A stretch of 58,352 nucleotides of DNA from Acanthamoeba lenticulata (GCA_002179805.1 NAVB01000004.1:1-58352); one strand, 5' to 3'. Shown: positions 29,146 to 41,313, counted from the stretch's first letter. Notes: generated by a model not told the origin, from the letters alone. Translations and numbers: made by a program.

Positions 29146-31823
29146 ATGCAACAAGCACCTCGCAAGTATTCCATGGACCGCTTCGCCAGTGAGCTAGACT
29201 TCTCCGACACCCGACCCGTGCTGTTCGACGTCGGGTGGGAGGTGGCCAAGAAGGTGGGCGGCATCTACACCGTGCTCAAGTCCAAGTCGCCCGTCACCGT
29301 CGAGGAGTTTGGCGGCCGCTATGCGCTCGTGGGCCCCTACAACGCGGCCACGGCTGCCACCGAGATTGAAGAAATGGAGCCTGGCCCGCTCTTCGAGCCC
29401 ATCATCCGCAAGGTGCGCGAGCGCTACGGCATCGTCGTCCACTTTGGCAAGTGGCTTGTCGACGGTTATCCCAAGGGTACTTGGGCACCCTCTTCCTCCT
29501 CTTCGTCACTGTTGATGGTGATGCTAAATGATGATGCCGACGTTGTTGCTGACGGACACATCCCACACACACCTCAATTGCGCTGCAGTGCTGCTGATCG
29601 ACGTCAACAGCTCCATGCACGAGCTGGACAAGTGGCGAGGCGAGCTCATGGGCGGCTGGGACGTGCCCGGCGACTTTGAGTGCAACGACGGCGTCGTGTT
29701 TGGCTACCAGGCATGCAACTTGCTCCTCATTGTGTGTAGCTTTTGTTGCATTTTCTCACACTCAACGCACGCACGAGCAGACCGCGCTGCTCATCCGAGA
29801 GTTCGTGGAGAGCTACCGTGACATCCGGCTCATTGCGCACTTCCACGAGTGGCAAGCGGCCGTCGGCCTCATCGTGGCGCGCTCGTGGAACGTCAGGTTT
29901 GCGAGCATCTTCACCACCCACGCCACCCTTCTCGGCCGCTTCCTGGCCTCGGGCGGCGTCGATCTTTACAACCACATTGGCGGCATCAACATCGACTCGG
30001 AGGCCTCCCGACGCGGCATCTACCACCGTCACTGGATCGAGCAGCGCGCTGGTACGCGTCCCTGCTCCTCCTTTTTGCCATCCTCTTGGGCTCGGATCCT
30101 GGGATTGGGCGCTTAAGCATGTCGACAAAAACACAAAACCAAAAAATAATAACAGCCCAGGAATGCCACGTATTCACGACGGTGTCGGAGATCACGGCCT
30201 ACGAGGCCGAGCGCATCCTGCGGAGACGCGCCGACGTGATCGTGCCCAACGGTCTGCAGGTCAAGAAGTTCACCGCTCTGCACGAGTTCCAGAACCTGCA
30301 CGCCAAGTACAAGGAGGTCATCAACGAGTTCGTTCTGGGCCACTTCTACGGCCACTACAACTTTGATCTCGACAACACGCTCTACTTCTTCACCTCCGGC
30401 CGTCACGAGTACTTTAACAAGGGTGTCGACATGTTCATCGACGCTCTGGCCGGCCTCAACTACCTCCTCAAGCAGCGCGGCAGCCACGTGACCGTTGTCG
30501 CCTTTATCATCATGCCTGCTCCCACCAACAACTTCAACGTCGAGTCCCTCAAGGGTGCCTGTCCTTCCTCTTTTATGTTATTTTAATTTATCAATTCATT
30601 TTGCATTATTATTCCGCAAATCTCTGAATTAACGTTTCAAATTTTCAAAATATTATTTACAGGTCAGTCCTTGATAAGGGATCTGCGCCGCACGACGACG
30701 CACGTCGTGGAGAAGCTGTCCGACCGCATCTTCGAGGCCACCGCCCGCGGCCAGATGCCTGACGTCAACGACCTCCTTAAGGAGGAGGAGATCGGTGCGC
30801 ACCGCCGCCCTCACTCCGCTGCATCTCTTGTTCACCCTCTCTTGTGGCTGCGCGTGCAGTGATGTTGAAGCGTCGCATCTACACGGTGAAGCAGCGCAAC
30901 ATCTACCCGCCCATCGTCACCCACAACATGATCAACGAGGGCAAGGACGAGATCCTCAACCACCTCCGGCGCGTCAAGCTCTGGAACGACCCGGCCGACC
31001 GAGTCAAGGTGCGTCCTCGTTGTCTTTTCCTCTGCCACCCTTTTCCCCAATCGGGGCTCGCATGGGCACATTTGAACGTGACTTGCGGCGGTGGCGGCGG
31101 TGCTGAGCAGGTGATCTACCATCCAGAGTTCTTGTCGTCGACCTCGCCGCTCATCCCGCTGGACTACCCAGACTTTGTGCGCGCTTGCCACCTGGGCATC
31201 TTCCCCTCTTACTACGAGGTGCGTAGGCCACACCGCGGTGTCCCTCTTCGCCCTGTCCAAGCACCTTTTTTTCATTGGGTTTTGTAAATTGACCCCGTAT
31301 GCTCGATGACGGTGTGCAGCCGTGGGGCTACACGCCTGCTGAGTGCACGGTGCTCGGTGTGCCCTCCATCACCACCAACTTGTCCGGTATGTTTCTTTTT
31401 CAAATTCTTTTTTGTGTTTTTACAAACGGACTGACGCAAAGGGGGGCGGACTAGGCTTTGGTAACTACGTGCACACCAACATCAGCGAGCACGACTCCAA
31501 GGGTCTCTTCATCGCCGACAGACGCTTCAAGGCGCCCAACGAGACGGTCGACCAAATCATCGACATCTTGTGGAAGTTCACCCAGCTCGATCGTAGGCAA
31601 AGGATTGAGGTACGCCCCTGGCGCTCTATGCCCCATGTGAAAACGATCAGTGACCGAATCTCTCTCCGGGCGTTGTTGTCTGCAGCTCCGCAATCGCTGC
31701 GAGCAGATGTCGCAGATGCTCGATTGGAAGAACCTGGGCAAGGCCTACCAGGAGGCCCGCAACCTCGCCCTCGAGAGGGTCTACGGTGCACCCAACATCG
31801 CTTCCCTCTCCATGTACGTGTAG
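29146..31823 (+). CDS. GYS: Glycogen synthase (GT3 family)
   Basis: Transfers glucose from UDP-glucose to glycogen (EC 2.4.1.11). Ten exons (29146-29476, 29589-29710, 29781-30051, 30156-30554, 30663-30794, 30860-31008, 31111-31218, 31320-31386, 31455-31609, 31686-31823) splice to exactly 624 codons. Signatures: [82 protein letters not shown] (sugar-nucleotide site), [36 protein letters not shown] (catalytic E-x7-E) and [10 protein letters not shown]. The glucose-6-phosphate-sensing Arg helix is kept ([15 protein letters not shown]). The phosphorylated C-terminal tail of animal enzymes is absent: the protein ends about 25 residues past LDWKNLG. The intron after exon 2 uses a GC donor (CCAG|GCATGC). 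Start could also be the in-frame ATG at 29173, which has a better context. Confidence 0.95.
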
Positions 31824-31907
31824 CCGCCACCTAAGCCTGTCAGTGCAGTCCGTTCAGCTCATATTCTGTCCCTTTTGGGGTGTGGTGCAGCTCGTAAACA
31901 CCGAAGG

Positions 31908-33476
31908 ATGGACGCCACCAGCTTGCTTGGCCCTTGTGTGTGTGTGTCACTTGGTGTCTTACTGGGAACACGAACAGCAAAAGAGTCAGCTTGCCCGTTT
32001 CTTGGTGGCGGTTGGCAACTCGGGAATTAGGAGGAGTAATAATCGATCGGATTGGACAAAGAAGGGACATTATTGTCCATATTCCTGAAATACCGCCAAC
32101 ATCTGGGTTTTGTTGTAGTGGCGGCGAACGCACACTTCTTGTGTTTGTTCGGTTGCGCGTGGCAGACAAGTCTCACCGAATAGCATCAAGTACGTTGTGT
32201 TGTTCGTGTCTAGTGGCGGTGCTCACTTACGCACCCTCGTTTGCCGCTAGGCACTAATTTAACTTAAATTACTCTTCTTTTTTTTTTGAATCTACTCCGT
32301 TGGCTTTAGAATCAATTTTGGTTAATTTACTGCCGGCAAAACCCTACACAGATACACGCCATGTACGCTGACCTAGCTTGAGTTTGAGATTCAATTTGAG
32401 TGAACGTTAGGTTGACGACCATTTTATTTGCAGGTCGGACGCTTACAAAATCATCATTCTGGGTAACCCCAACGTGGGCAAGACTTCTCTCATTCTCAGA
32501 TGGGCTGTACGTGCAAGAAGCAAGCTTTTTGAAAAGGCTGGCCCATTTACTGGCTACTACCTGGTGTGCAGGAGGGCAAATTTGATGAAGAAGGAGCCGA
32601 AAATGTTGACTCTAAGACGAAGAGCGTGATGGTGGGCAACAAGGAAGTCAAGCTCACCGTGGTTCGTTGCATTTCACTAGTTATCCATTCTCTTCCCAAA
32701 CGGAATTCTAAATCTTTCCTTCTGTGGCACAGACCGACACTGCCGGTCAGGAGCGGTTCCGAACGCTCACGTCGTCGTACTACCGCAACGCCGATGCCAT
32801 CCTTGTGGTCTTTGACATTACCAATGAGGGTAACCACGCATTCTAACGCCATTCAGCAGGTCATCTAATAATTTCTTGGCCGGGGGGGGGCTACAATCAA
32901 TTGGCAACAGATTCCTACACAGATGTGCCCGCCTGGGTGGAAGAGGGCCAGCGCTACGCCGTCGACTCTATCATGTTCCTCGTTGGTAACAAGGGCGACT
33001 TGACCGCTGAGCGCGTGACAGAAGCCGCTAAGGCCGAGGTGCGTGTCTCTGCCTCGTCTCTTCCAAGCTCGTCTGCGTCTACTGTTCTCGGGCAGACTCC
33101 TCCTTTCATGTAGCACCCAATGTGCTGTCACTCACCGTTTCTTTCTACATTGCAGGAGTACGCCAAGGACGAGGATCTCTCATTCTACATGGAGACGTCC
33201 GCTAAGACCGGCCACAACGTCGACGCTCTCTTCCTTGCTGTGGCCAAGAAGCTCGAGGGCTGGTGCGTTTTTATCATGCTTATCGACCTACAGGCTACAG
33301 GCAGCTCGCCTCACCTTGTCGTTGTTGTTTTTGTGGTCCATTGCAGCTACAACCCTGATGGTGAGGAGGACGCGGCCAAGAAGGGCGGCAAGAAGAAGGG
33401 TGGCAAGGATGATGCCAAGGTCGACCTCAAAACGGACAAGAAGAAGAGCGGCGGTGGCAAGAAGTGCATCATCTAA
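31908..33476 (+). CDS. Rab-like small GTPase with atypical P-loop and C-terminus
   Basis: Seven exons (proposed 31908-31939, then 32434-32506, 32572-32661, 32733-32829, 32911-33038, 33156-33262, 33347-33476) give exactly 219 codons. G motifs: G1 [11 protein letters not shown] (usually GDSGVGKT/S), G3 [18 protein letters not shown] (Rab-like, catalytic Gln present), G4 VGNKGDL, G5 METSAKTG. Switch I ([16 protein letters not shown]) is unusual and lacks a clear Rab effector threonine block. The C-terminal tail is Lys/Gly/Asp-rich and ends GGGKKCII, one residue short of a CaaX box and without CC/CxC, so prenylation is doubtful. Role presumably membrane traffic. The first exon ([10 protein letters not shown]) is the weakest part: it was chosen for phase and sits only 85 bp after the glycogen synthase stop. 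Confidence 0.83.
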
Positions 33477-34163
33477 GCGAAAGAGGGAGAGGGCAAGAGG
33501 CAGGCGCGGGAGGTGTCGTTGTCGGCTGGAAAGGAGAGGAAGAGAAGAGAAAGAGGAGCCCACGTTACCATCTACATCGTCACCAGAGCGCGCTCACGAA
33601 AAACGGAAGAGGATCGACACGGGGGTGGCGTCTACGTCGTGGCGAGGCCTGCAGGGCTTGTTGTTCTCCACGAAAAGAGGCGTCACGAGCTCTAGGTTTC
33701 TCTTCTACTGTATCCATATCCTACAAGATTTAATACGAGGCAGCCTCACCAGCTTTTTCGACTTAAGACGCGTCGTTTGTCTCCTTGAACGCCAACACTC
33801 TTGGGGTTTCCTGTCTTTTCCTTGTGACCTTACGTGACGTGGCTTACTTGCCGACACAAAGACAGGGTGATTTGTGTGCCTGGTGTGGATCAAGCGAGGC
33901 CTTATCAGGAGAAGAAGGAGCACCGGTCCTTGTTTGCAGATCGCACATAAAGGTTCGCTTTTCTCAAAATCGAGGTCTCGTGTTGCTCTTCTTTCTGCTT
34001 TTGATTTCCACATCTACGCATCTTCACTACACGCACCTCGTGTTGACAGCGCGCGTGTGCCACCTTTTCCGATGAAGTGACATAAGCGCTGATTACCTTC
34101 TTGTCTTCCCCGACCCCTCTCTTTTCTCTCCACCACTTCCGTTCTTCCTGCAGACCGGAGAAG
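33477..34163. other. Intergenic / untranslated region between Rab-like and GOT1 genes
   Basis: Rab-like 3' flank and GOT1 leader. A likely 5'-UTR intron acceptor (TTCCTGCAG) precedes the GOT1 ATG by 10 bases. No other gene seen. Confidence 0.45.
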
Positions 34164-34583
34164 ATGTTGAACATCTCGGACGGACAGAAGATCGGCATTC
34201 TGCTGACGGGCTTCGGCCTGTTTTTCACTTTCCTTGGCGTGGTGCTCTTCTTCGATCGCGGCCTACTGGCCATCGGCAACCTCCTCTTCCTCACGGGCGT
34301 CACGCTCATCATCGGAGGCCGCAAGACTTTCCGGTTCTTCTTCCAGTGGCGCAAGATCAAAGGCACAGCCTGCTTCCTGGGCGGCATCGCGCTGGTCATC
34401 ATCGGATGGCCCTTCATCGGCATGATCGTCGAGGTGTTTGGCTTCATCAACCTCTTTGGCGACTTCTTCCCCGTGGCGCTGGGCTTTGCACGACGACTGC
34501 CCATCATCGGCCACATTCTCGAGTTGCCTGCCGTGCAGTATGTCACCGATCGGCTGATCGACTCCAAGCGACTTCCCGTCTAA
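34164..34583 (+). CDS. GOT1: Golgi transport protein GOT1
   Basis: 139-residue tetraspan membrane protein in one coding exon, the size of yeast Got1 and human GOLT1B. It acts in ER-Golgi traffic at the Golgi or ER exit sites. Conserved features: DGQKIGILLTGFGLFF, GVVLFFDRGLLAIGNLLFL, GRKTFRFFFQWRKIKGTACF, GGIALVIIGWPFIGMIVE, FGFINLFGDFFPVALGFARR. All align with GOLT1B (TQKIGMGLTGFG, ALLAIGN, RTFRFFFQ, IGWPLIGM, FFPVVVGF). Four hydrophobic segments are evident. The ATG agrees with the family N-terminus. Confidence 0.94.
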   Translation: MLNISDGQKIGILLTGFGLFFTFLGVVLFFDRGLLAIGNLLFLTGVTLIIGGRKTFRFFFQWRKIKGTACFLGGIALVIIGWPFIGMIVEVFGFINLFGDFFPVALGFARRLPIIGHILELPAVQYVTDRLIDSKRLPV

Positions 34584-35006
34584 GGGTCGGTTCTCATGCA
34601 GCCAAAAGAGAGAGGAAGATGGAGAGAGGGGACGGAACCACAGTGAACAGAGAGGAATCGGGCAGAGTAAAGAGTGAACCACGGCGCTGGGTGAGGCCTC
34701 GATCTCAGTCAGAAAGCGGAGCGCAAGAGCTGCGGAGGGCTCCGAACAGAGTAGGAATTCAGGCAGAGTGGAGTCATTGTGCACTTGTGTAACGTGCCTC
34801 GTGTGATTTCCAGTGGGCGAAGGAGGTGACGGACGAGCTGCTGGCTCACCCGCGCAATAAACGGCTGTGCTTTTTATTTATTTAAATTTTGACGGTTTTT
34901 TTTTATTCTTTGTTCGAAGTGGCGCACGAGTTTGTACAAGCCGGCATTGGGAACGATTTGATCAAAGGAACACAAGAGCTGCCGTTTTGCTCCTGTCTCA
35001 AGCAAG
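34584..35006. other. GOT1 3' flank and PI4K beta upstream region
   Basis: Contains an AATAAA poly(A) signal (34856-34861) about 275 bp after the GOT1 stop, then an AT-rich stretch, then the PI4K beta leader. No coding block recognised. Confidence 0.45.
34856..34861 (+). promoter_or_regulatory. AATAAA polyadenylation signal, probably for GOT1
   Basis: A canonical hexamer on the coding strand between the GOT1 stop and the PI4K beta start, followed by an AT-rich, T-rich stretch (TTTTTATTTATTTAAATTTTG) suitable as a downstream element. Confidence 0.5.
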
Positions 35007-38000
35007 ATGTTGAGCTCTATGCTTGGGATGTCCACTTCCAGCGTGCTGGTTGAGGAAGAGCTGCAGAAGAAAAAGGCTAAAGAAAAAGAAGAGGTATCCT
35101 CCTGCACGAATTGAATCCAATGCATGCACTTGCACAAAATCTCGCAAATACTGACGGCCTGCTGGCTTCTTTAGGAGGAGAACGCGTTGAGATGCTTGCA
35201 GTCGCTCCGCGGTTTGATGGAAATCAACCACGTCGTGCACGACATGTTCAAGTACAACAGCTACCCAACCATCCTGGGTAGGCCCCTCATTCCTTGGCAG
35301 GCCTTCTGGGCTGGGCGCGTTGCTACTGCTGCCACCTCACACAGTCTTTCCCGTCTAGAGCTGCTTTGCACCGAGCTGAACCGCTTCAAGCTAAGTGAAA
35401 TCGAGTTCTACTTGCCTCAGCTCTGCAACCTCCTCCTGACGCTTCCTCACGAACCCAACCCCGTCAAAGAGTAGGCGCATTCCCTTCCTCCATTCTCTTC
35501 TTTCGTGGATGCTGTGCACGATGCTTGCATACTTCCTTACGTGTCCACACCCATGTCGTTGTGAACCAGATGGCTCATAGGTCTATGCAGCAAGTCGATA
35601 CACTTTGCTCTGCGTACCTACTTGATCGTCCGCGCCGCCTCAGAGGACGCCATCCCAGAAACTGTTGAACAGGCTCGCATTCTCGAGCAGCGAATCCTGC
35701 GGCTCGTGCTCGGCCCCACCGCAGGTTCATTTCTCCCTCCTCTTCTCCTTCGTTTGGCTTTACTTCTCGCGAGGCTCGCCCTCACTCTATTGAGCATTTA
35801 CGTCTGCACATCAGATGAAGAGCACATCTCCTTTTGGCTCGACGAAATCACACTCATTAAGACACTCACTCGCCTCTCGTCCAACCTCAACGCCGTGCCA
35901 CTCGAGCAAAAGAGTACAGACACCATTTCGCTTCTCTCGCTTCTCTTTTTTCAATGGCTTGCTCACTAAGGCGGGGCATAAACGCAGATACGGCGCTACG
36001 CGGCATGCTCGAACAGCTGAATGCGGGGCTTTCGGTGGGACTTTACATCCCGATCGCACGAGCTGATGAGGTGCCCACCCTCTTCGTCGCTTAACAACAG
36101 GCAAAGTCCCGTTTTTTAATTCCTCGCATGACATTGGACATCATGCACAGCCCTATAGTTGTATCATGAGTATCATTCCTGAGGACTGCTTCTGTCTGCC
36201 CACTCGCACGCGGGTGCGCCTCCCTCCGTCTGGCCGTTCGATGTCGTGCATTATCTGACATGGTGTTGGCCAGACCCCGTTCATGATGTTCATGGAAGTG
36301 GCCGAGCTGGGCGGCACCTTCAGCACCCTCGAAACCTCCCTCTCCCAATACCGGTACCTCTCTCTTTACTATCTCTTTCCTTCCTTCGCGTTCCAGTCCT
36401 CACGTTCTCATAAATGCTTCTGCCCTTGGTGCATGGCCTACAACAGCAAAGACAACCAACCGACGTCGTCCTCGGTCAAGTCATCACCAACGACTCGACG
36501 TACAGCCTAACCCTTCAGCCTATCCCTTCTCTGCCGGTGCTGCTGGTTTCGGCGCTGACGAGTTCTTATAATTTTGAATCTACTCCCTTCTCATTTTACA
36601 GCGTTTAAAGGGGTGGCCATTCACAACGCTAAAGAGCTGATGAGCCGGTGTAAGGAGCACCCCGAGCATGCAGAGGAATCGCTTGCAGCTGAGCAGACGT
36701 CAGAGACGAGCTCCACCGAGGAATCGGCCGTCGACTCGACGGTTCCGCCCACGGCGGATCCGACCAACGGCGAAGCGGTAGACGAGGCTAAGCTAGAATG
36801 TAAGGCCAGTGAGAGGCTGCATGCTCGGAAAGCCCGCGAACCGTACTTTACTCCTTGTTCAGTCCTTGTCCGCCTCTGTGGGCTGATCTTCTCATAACTG
36901 ATCGACTACGCGGAGCGCAGGCAGGTTTTTGACTACGAGCAGCTGCTGGCGGCCATGGAGGAGCAGAAGAAGGAGTGGGCTCAGTACATGAAAGATGAAC
37001 CCTCTCGCACAAGCGGCTCGACGCTCAGCTCGTCGTTGTCAACGACGCCGACAGCGTCATCAATCGGTCCGGAGGCGCAGCAGCAGCAACAACAACAACA
37101 GGGAAAGGGCATCCTGGCGCTGTCCGAAAAGCTGAAGACGATTGTGACCAAGGTGGAGACCGACAAGGAAGCCCTCTTGAGTGAGATCGCGGCGCTCCAG
37201 GAGGTCGAGCGGATCGAGGCGGTGGGTGACACCCCGCTGGGCGACGACTACTTCATCGCGTCGGTCGAAGAATTCTACTGTGACGTGGAAAAGGGCGAGC
37301 TCAAGATGAGCAAACAAACCGCGCGTGCGGCCCCGACTCCCTACCTCCGCGCTAAGGCCCCCCATCGGTCGTTTGACGACGACGAACTTATTTCGAGCGA
37401 AGATGCGGATGACTGGGTCGTTGTGTCCGGCACCGAGAAGGACATGCGCCGCACCCGTTATGAGCTCATGAGTACGGACCGCTGTCACTGTTCTCTCTTC
37501 GTGGCGGAGGGGATGCGCCTTGAGGCCTTCTTATCGTGGCTCTGACTTGACTCACCCCCACAATACGACGTGCAGCGGCGGCGTACAAGGAACTGTGGGC
37601 CGATCGCAAGAAGCGAATCCAGCAGCGCTCGACCTTTGGCGGCCTGCCTGGCTGGAGTATGTCTTTTCAGGCCTTTGCGTTAAATGTTTTTTTTTAAAAT
37701 GTTTTTTTTTGGCTTGGTCTCACTTTACAATTTATTTATCAGACCTGCTAGCCGTGATTGTCAAGAGCGAGGACGACTTGCGCCAAGAGCAGGTGCTCCC
37801 TCTCGCGCTTCGCTTCGCGTTTTCGAGCGTTCGTGGTTGGTGATCATTCTTGGGGAGACATTAACAATACACGTATGGGGATGGATGGCTGCAGATGGCG
37901 ATGCAGCTTATCAAAGCCTTCCACGAAATTTTCCAGGCCCGGCGTCTGCCCCTGTGGCTGCGACCGTTCGTTGCCTCCCTCTCTTTCAACGTCACCAACT

Positions 38001-39098
38001 TCACAAAATAAGTAAAAAAACAAATAAACACAAAAACAACAGGTACGAAATCGTGGCGGCGTCATCGTCGACAGGGTTCATCGAAGTGGTGCCTGACGCC
38101 ATCTCCATCGACGCCATCAAGCGCCGGAACCCGGAATGTCCGACCTTAGCTGCCTACTTTGTTCGCGTACGTGTTCACTCCCTGCTGTCGCCCTCCTGTT
38201 TCTAAATTTTTTATGATTTGGTGGTTTAAACATCTCATCCTATCGGTTCGCATGTGATGGGATGCAGACATACGGGGAGCGACACACGCCCACGTTCAAG
38301 GCGGCCGTCCGCAATTTTGTGGAGTCGCTGGCGGGCTACTCGCTCGTGTGCTACTTCCTCCAGATCAAGGACCGGTTCGCGATTGCCCCCTCGTCTTCCT
38401 CCCTCTCCCCTTCTCACACCCATGTGCGCACGTTGGGGGACGCAACATCAGGCACAATGGAAACATCTTGCTGGACATCTATGGGCACATCGTCCACATC
38501 GACTACGGGTTCCTCCTCGGGACGGGCCCTGGCACGTGGGTCTTCGAGAAGGCGCCCTTCAAGCTCAACGTGCGTTTCCTCGGTCAAAAGATGATAATGA
38601 GGCAGAACAAGAGTGGCTGATGTTCATGTGACGGGCGGGAGCAGGCCGAATACGTAGAGCTGATGGGAGGCGAGACATCGGACACGTTCCGGTACTTCAG
38701 CATGCTCTTTATCTCTGGCTTTCTCGAAGTGCGCAACCACTTCCATCGCATCATCAACATCGTCGAGATGATGCTGCCCGGTACCTCTCCTCTTACCTCT
38801 TCCGAATTTAAAATCAGTGACCACTGATTTTCCGCTGACACGCGCACAGGGCACAAGATCAACTGTTTGAACGAGACGACGGTGCCGATGCTGCTCGAGC
38901 GATTCAAACGGACGCTGTCCCCTGACGAATGCCAGGCCTTTGCCCAGTCCCTCATTACCGAATCGTACGTCGTCCCACTCAATCAAGTAATACTTCTCGC
39001 GCAAACACACACAAACATTGTGTGCCCGCAGACTGGGATCGTGGCGGACGAGGCACTATGACAACTACCAGCTCTGGACGAATGGCATTCTGCCCTAG
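35007..39098 (+). CDS. PI4KB: Phosphatidylinositol 4-kinase beta (type III, Pik1-like)
   Basis: Makes PI4P at the Golgi. About 15 exons; the first is 35007-35093 ([20 protein letters not shown]), the second starts at 35175. The N-terminal helical (LKU/PIK) region includes [21 protein letters not shown] middle low-complexity insert has a Ser/Thr run and eight Gln (~37079-37101). Catalytic domain: [16 protein letters not shown] (ATP-binding Lys), [40 protein letters not shown] followed across an intron by [20 protein letters not shown] (catalytic DRHNGN and the DFG-equivalent DYG), [45 protein letters not shown]. The end, [16 protein letters not shown], equals the PI4KB C-terminal YDGFQYLTNGIM. 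Next to GOT1 and a Rab-like gene, all endomembrane factors, though linkage may be accidental. Some middle exons are approximate. Confidence 0.93.
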
Positions 39099-39316
39099 GC
39101 GGCACGTGGCCCACAGTGTGCTTTGGTCTGCTTGTTTTGATCATCAATACAAAAGAAACTAAATTAAAAACAAAATACAAATAATGCCGACACACGGCGA
39201 CCAACCAGCCAAAAGCGAGAAAATCGTGAAAAATGGTTCGGCCAAGCTGAACACCCGCTGGTCGCCCAGTGCTTGGGCCACGTGTCGTTTCTCTTTCTTG
39301 CTCTCCACAACGCGTC

Positions 39317-41313
39317 ATGAGCATGAAAGTGGAAGCAGTGGTGGGCAATACCGGACAGGCAGCGGGCCGTCGGGGCGGGCGCCGCCTGCCCAACGAGCTC
39401 GTGTTGACCATCTTCGCGTGGCTCGAGCCAAGGGACCTCGCTCGCGCCGCTCTCGTCAACAAAAAATGGCTCGGGTTCGCCCCACCACTCCCTCTTCTTC
39501 AAAGGAAGAACACTGTTCACGACCGCACACACGTGGGCAGCTATGTGTTGGTGGTGTGGAAACAAAGGTGGCACACGCTCGCTCGTTCCGTGCTCGGTCC
39601 ACAAGGTGTGCCCCACGCTGTTATCCTTATTCTTATTTTAATTTTTAAAAATCATTTTAAAGTATTTTTTTTGCATTCTTTTATGTCTGACGCGTGGTAT
39701 GTGTTTTGTGTCAACTCGCGCGCGCACACACATAAAAAAGCCATGCAGCCTTTGCTGGTGGCCGGCGAAGCCACTGTGACCAGGCCGGGTGAGGCGGAGG
39801 ACGAGGAAAAGAAGTGGCTCGCGCACACGGACCCGCGCGGATCCCGCACGAATCCGCTGAACATGAACCGCATGTACCCGCAGTGCGTCGGGCGGCTGGT
39901 GAAGAAGAGCGCGGTGGAGATCAAGGTCGTGCTCATGGGCGACTCGGGCGTGGGCAAGTCGTCGCTTCTCAACGCGGTCATGCGGGAGCAGAGCAAAGAC
40001 GGCGTGCCGTCGTGCTTCTCCAACTTCACCGTCCCGGTTCTCCACTTGCGGCCGTCTTTCGTGCCGCGCGACACCGTGCGTGTCTCCTTCATCATCATCA
40101 TCTTCTTCTTCTTTGTTATTGTGGTCTTCATGATGATGGAGCTCACCATTGAAGACGATGGTCGGGAGATGTAGTACGTCAGCCCGGACGACGACCTCGT
40201 GCTCTTGTCCCTGTGGGACACGGAGATGTGGGGCGAGCTGGGCAAGTACGGATTCGACGAACCCGAATATCACGCCCACCCGCGGGAAGACGACCGGTAC
40301 GTCCCTCCTCTCCTCTTGATGCGTCAAGCAACTTTAAAAATAAATAAATTAATAATTAATCTATATATATATATAACTTGCAGGCTGCGCCGAGTGGAAA
40401 GGCAAGAGTTCTCTGCCGGCGAGAACTACACCAAGATGAGGCGCTTCACCTACCCCTGTGCGTCACCACCACTCACTCTGTCTCTCTTCCTCAACAAAAC
40501 ACGACGTCTGCGTACTGATGAAACACCACCGCCCTCCAGGGACGGACGTGTTCCTGATGTGTTTCGCTCTCGACGACCAGCAGTCGCTCGCCAATCTGGC
40601 TGACCACGTACGGCACCCCGCTCGCTCGCCCATTTCTCTCTGATTTTGGAGACGACGCGTTGTCTGTGGGACAATCAGTGGCGCCAAGAGCTCGACATGT
40701 GGGCCGTGGGGCCGAGCATCCACATCTTGTGTGGCCTCAGATCGGATGCATGGACCGAAGGCGGGAAGAACTGCGTCGACCGGAGCTCCAGTTCGTCGCT
40801 CCTCCCCTCGTCCTCTTCTAAACGTGCACATCCTCGGCCACAAGTAGGGCGGCATGTGCCCCGAGCTCGGGAAGGGATTCTTGGCTGGTCTACTGGTAGA
40901 GTACTGTGTACGAACAGCCCATGCTCACACACGTGCACATGTGCGCGTCGCGTACAGTTGAGGAGGTGAAGCGAAAGCTGAATGCGCAATGTTACGTGGA
41001 ATGTAGCGCGAAGAACGGAGAAGGTGTTGACGATGTCCTTGCTGCTTGCGTGCGTCAGGTAATCATTAGAAAACTGCTACCACCCAACCGCCACCACTAT
41101 TTCCCCTCCTTCTTCTTCCACAAGCCCTGCGTCAAGGACGCCACTCACTCGTTGAGGGCGGCACACCAGATGTTCAAGTACTGGAACGCACCGGCGCACT
41201 TTGTCATCCCTCCGTCCGCCAGCGAGCACTATGAAGTGCTTAAGGCGAAGCCATTCCGCTACTTCAGCACCGACGCCAAGGAGTCTTGGTTCTGTGCCAC
41301 GGGCTATTTTTAG
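39317..41313 (+). CDS. F-box protein fused to a Rho-family-like GTPase domain
   Basis: The N-terminus MSMKVEAVVGNTGQAAG leads into an F-box: RLPNELVLTIFAWLEPRDLA continuing RAALVNKKW, then a short exon RWHTLARSVLG. After an intron, a Rho-like domain: VEIKVVLMGDSGVGKSSLLN (intact P-loop, ~39920-39970), LVLLSLWDTEMWGELGKYGF (LWDT conserved but the AGQE of G3 replaced), MRRFTYPWTDVFLMCFALDD (Rho MRPLSYPxTDVFLxCFS), WRQELDMWAVGPSIHILCGL with RSD instead of TKxD (G4), and QCYVECSAKNGEGVDDV (Rho YVECSAxTQxGxxxVF; G5). A C-terminal extension of ~60 residues (FKYWNAPAHFVIPPSASEHY) has no CaaX. Exon joins near 40076/40174, 40302/40385, 40460 and 40610/40679 keep phase. It may couple nucleotide binding to SCF-mediated ubiquitination. 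The degenerate G3/G4 suggest impaired hydrolysis. Confidence 0.8.
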
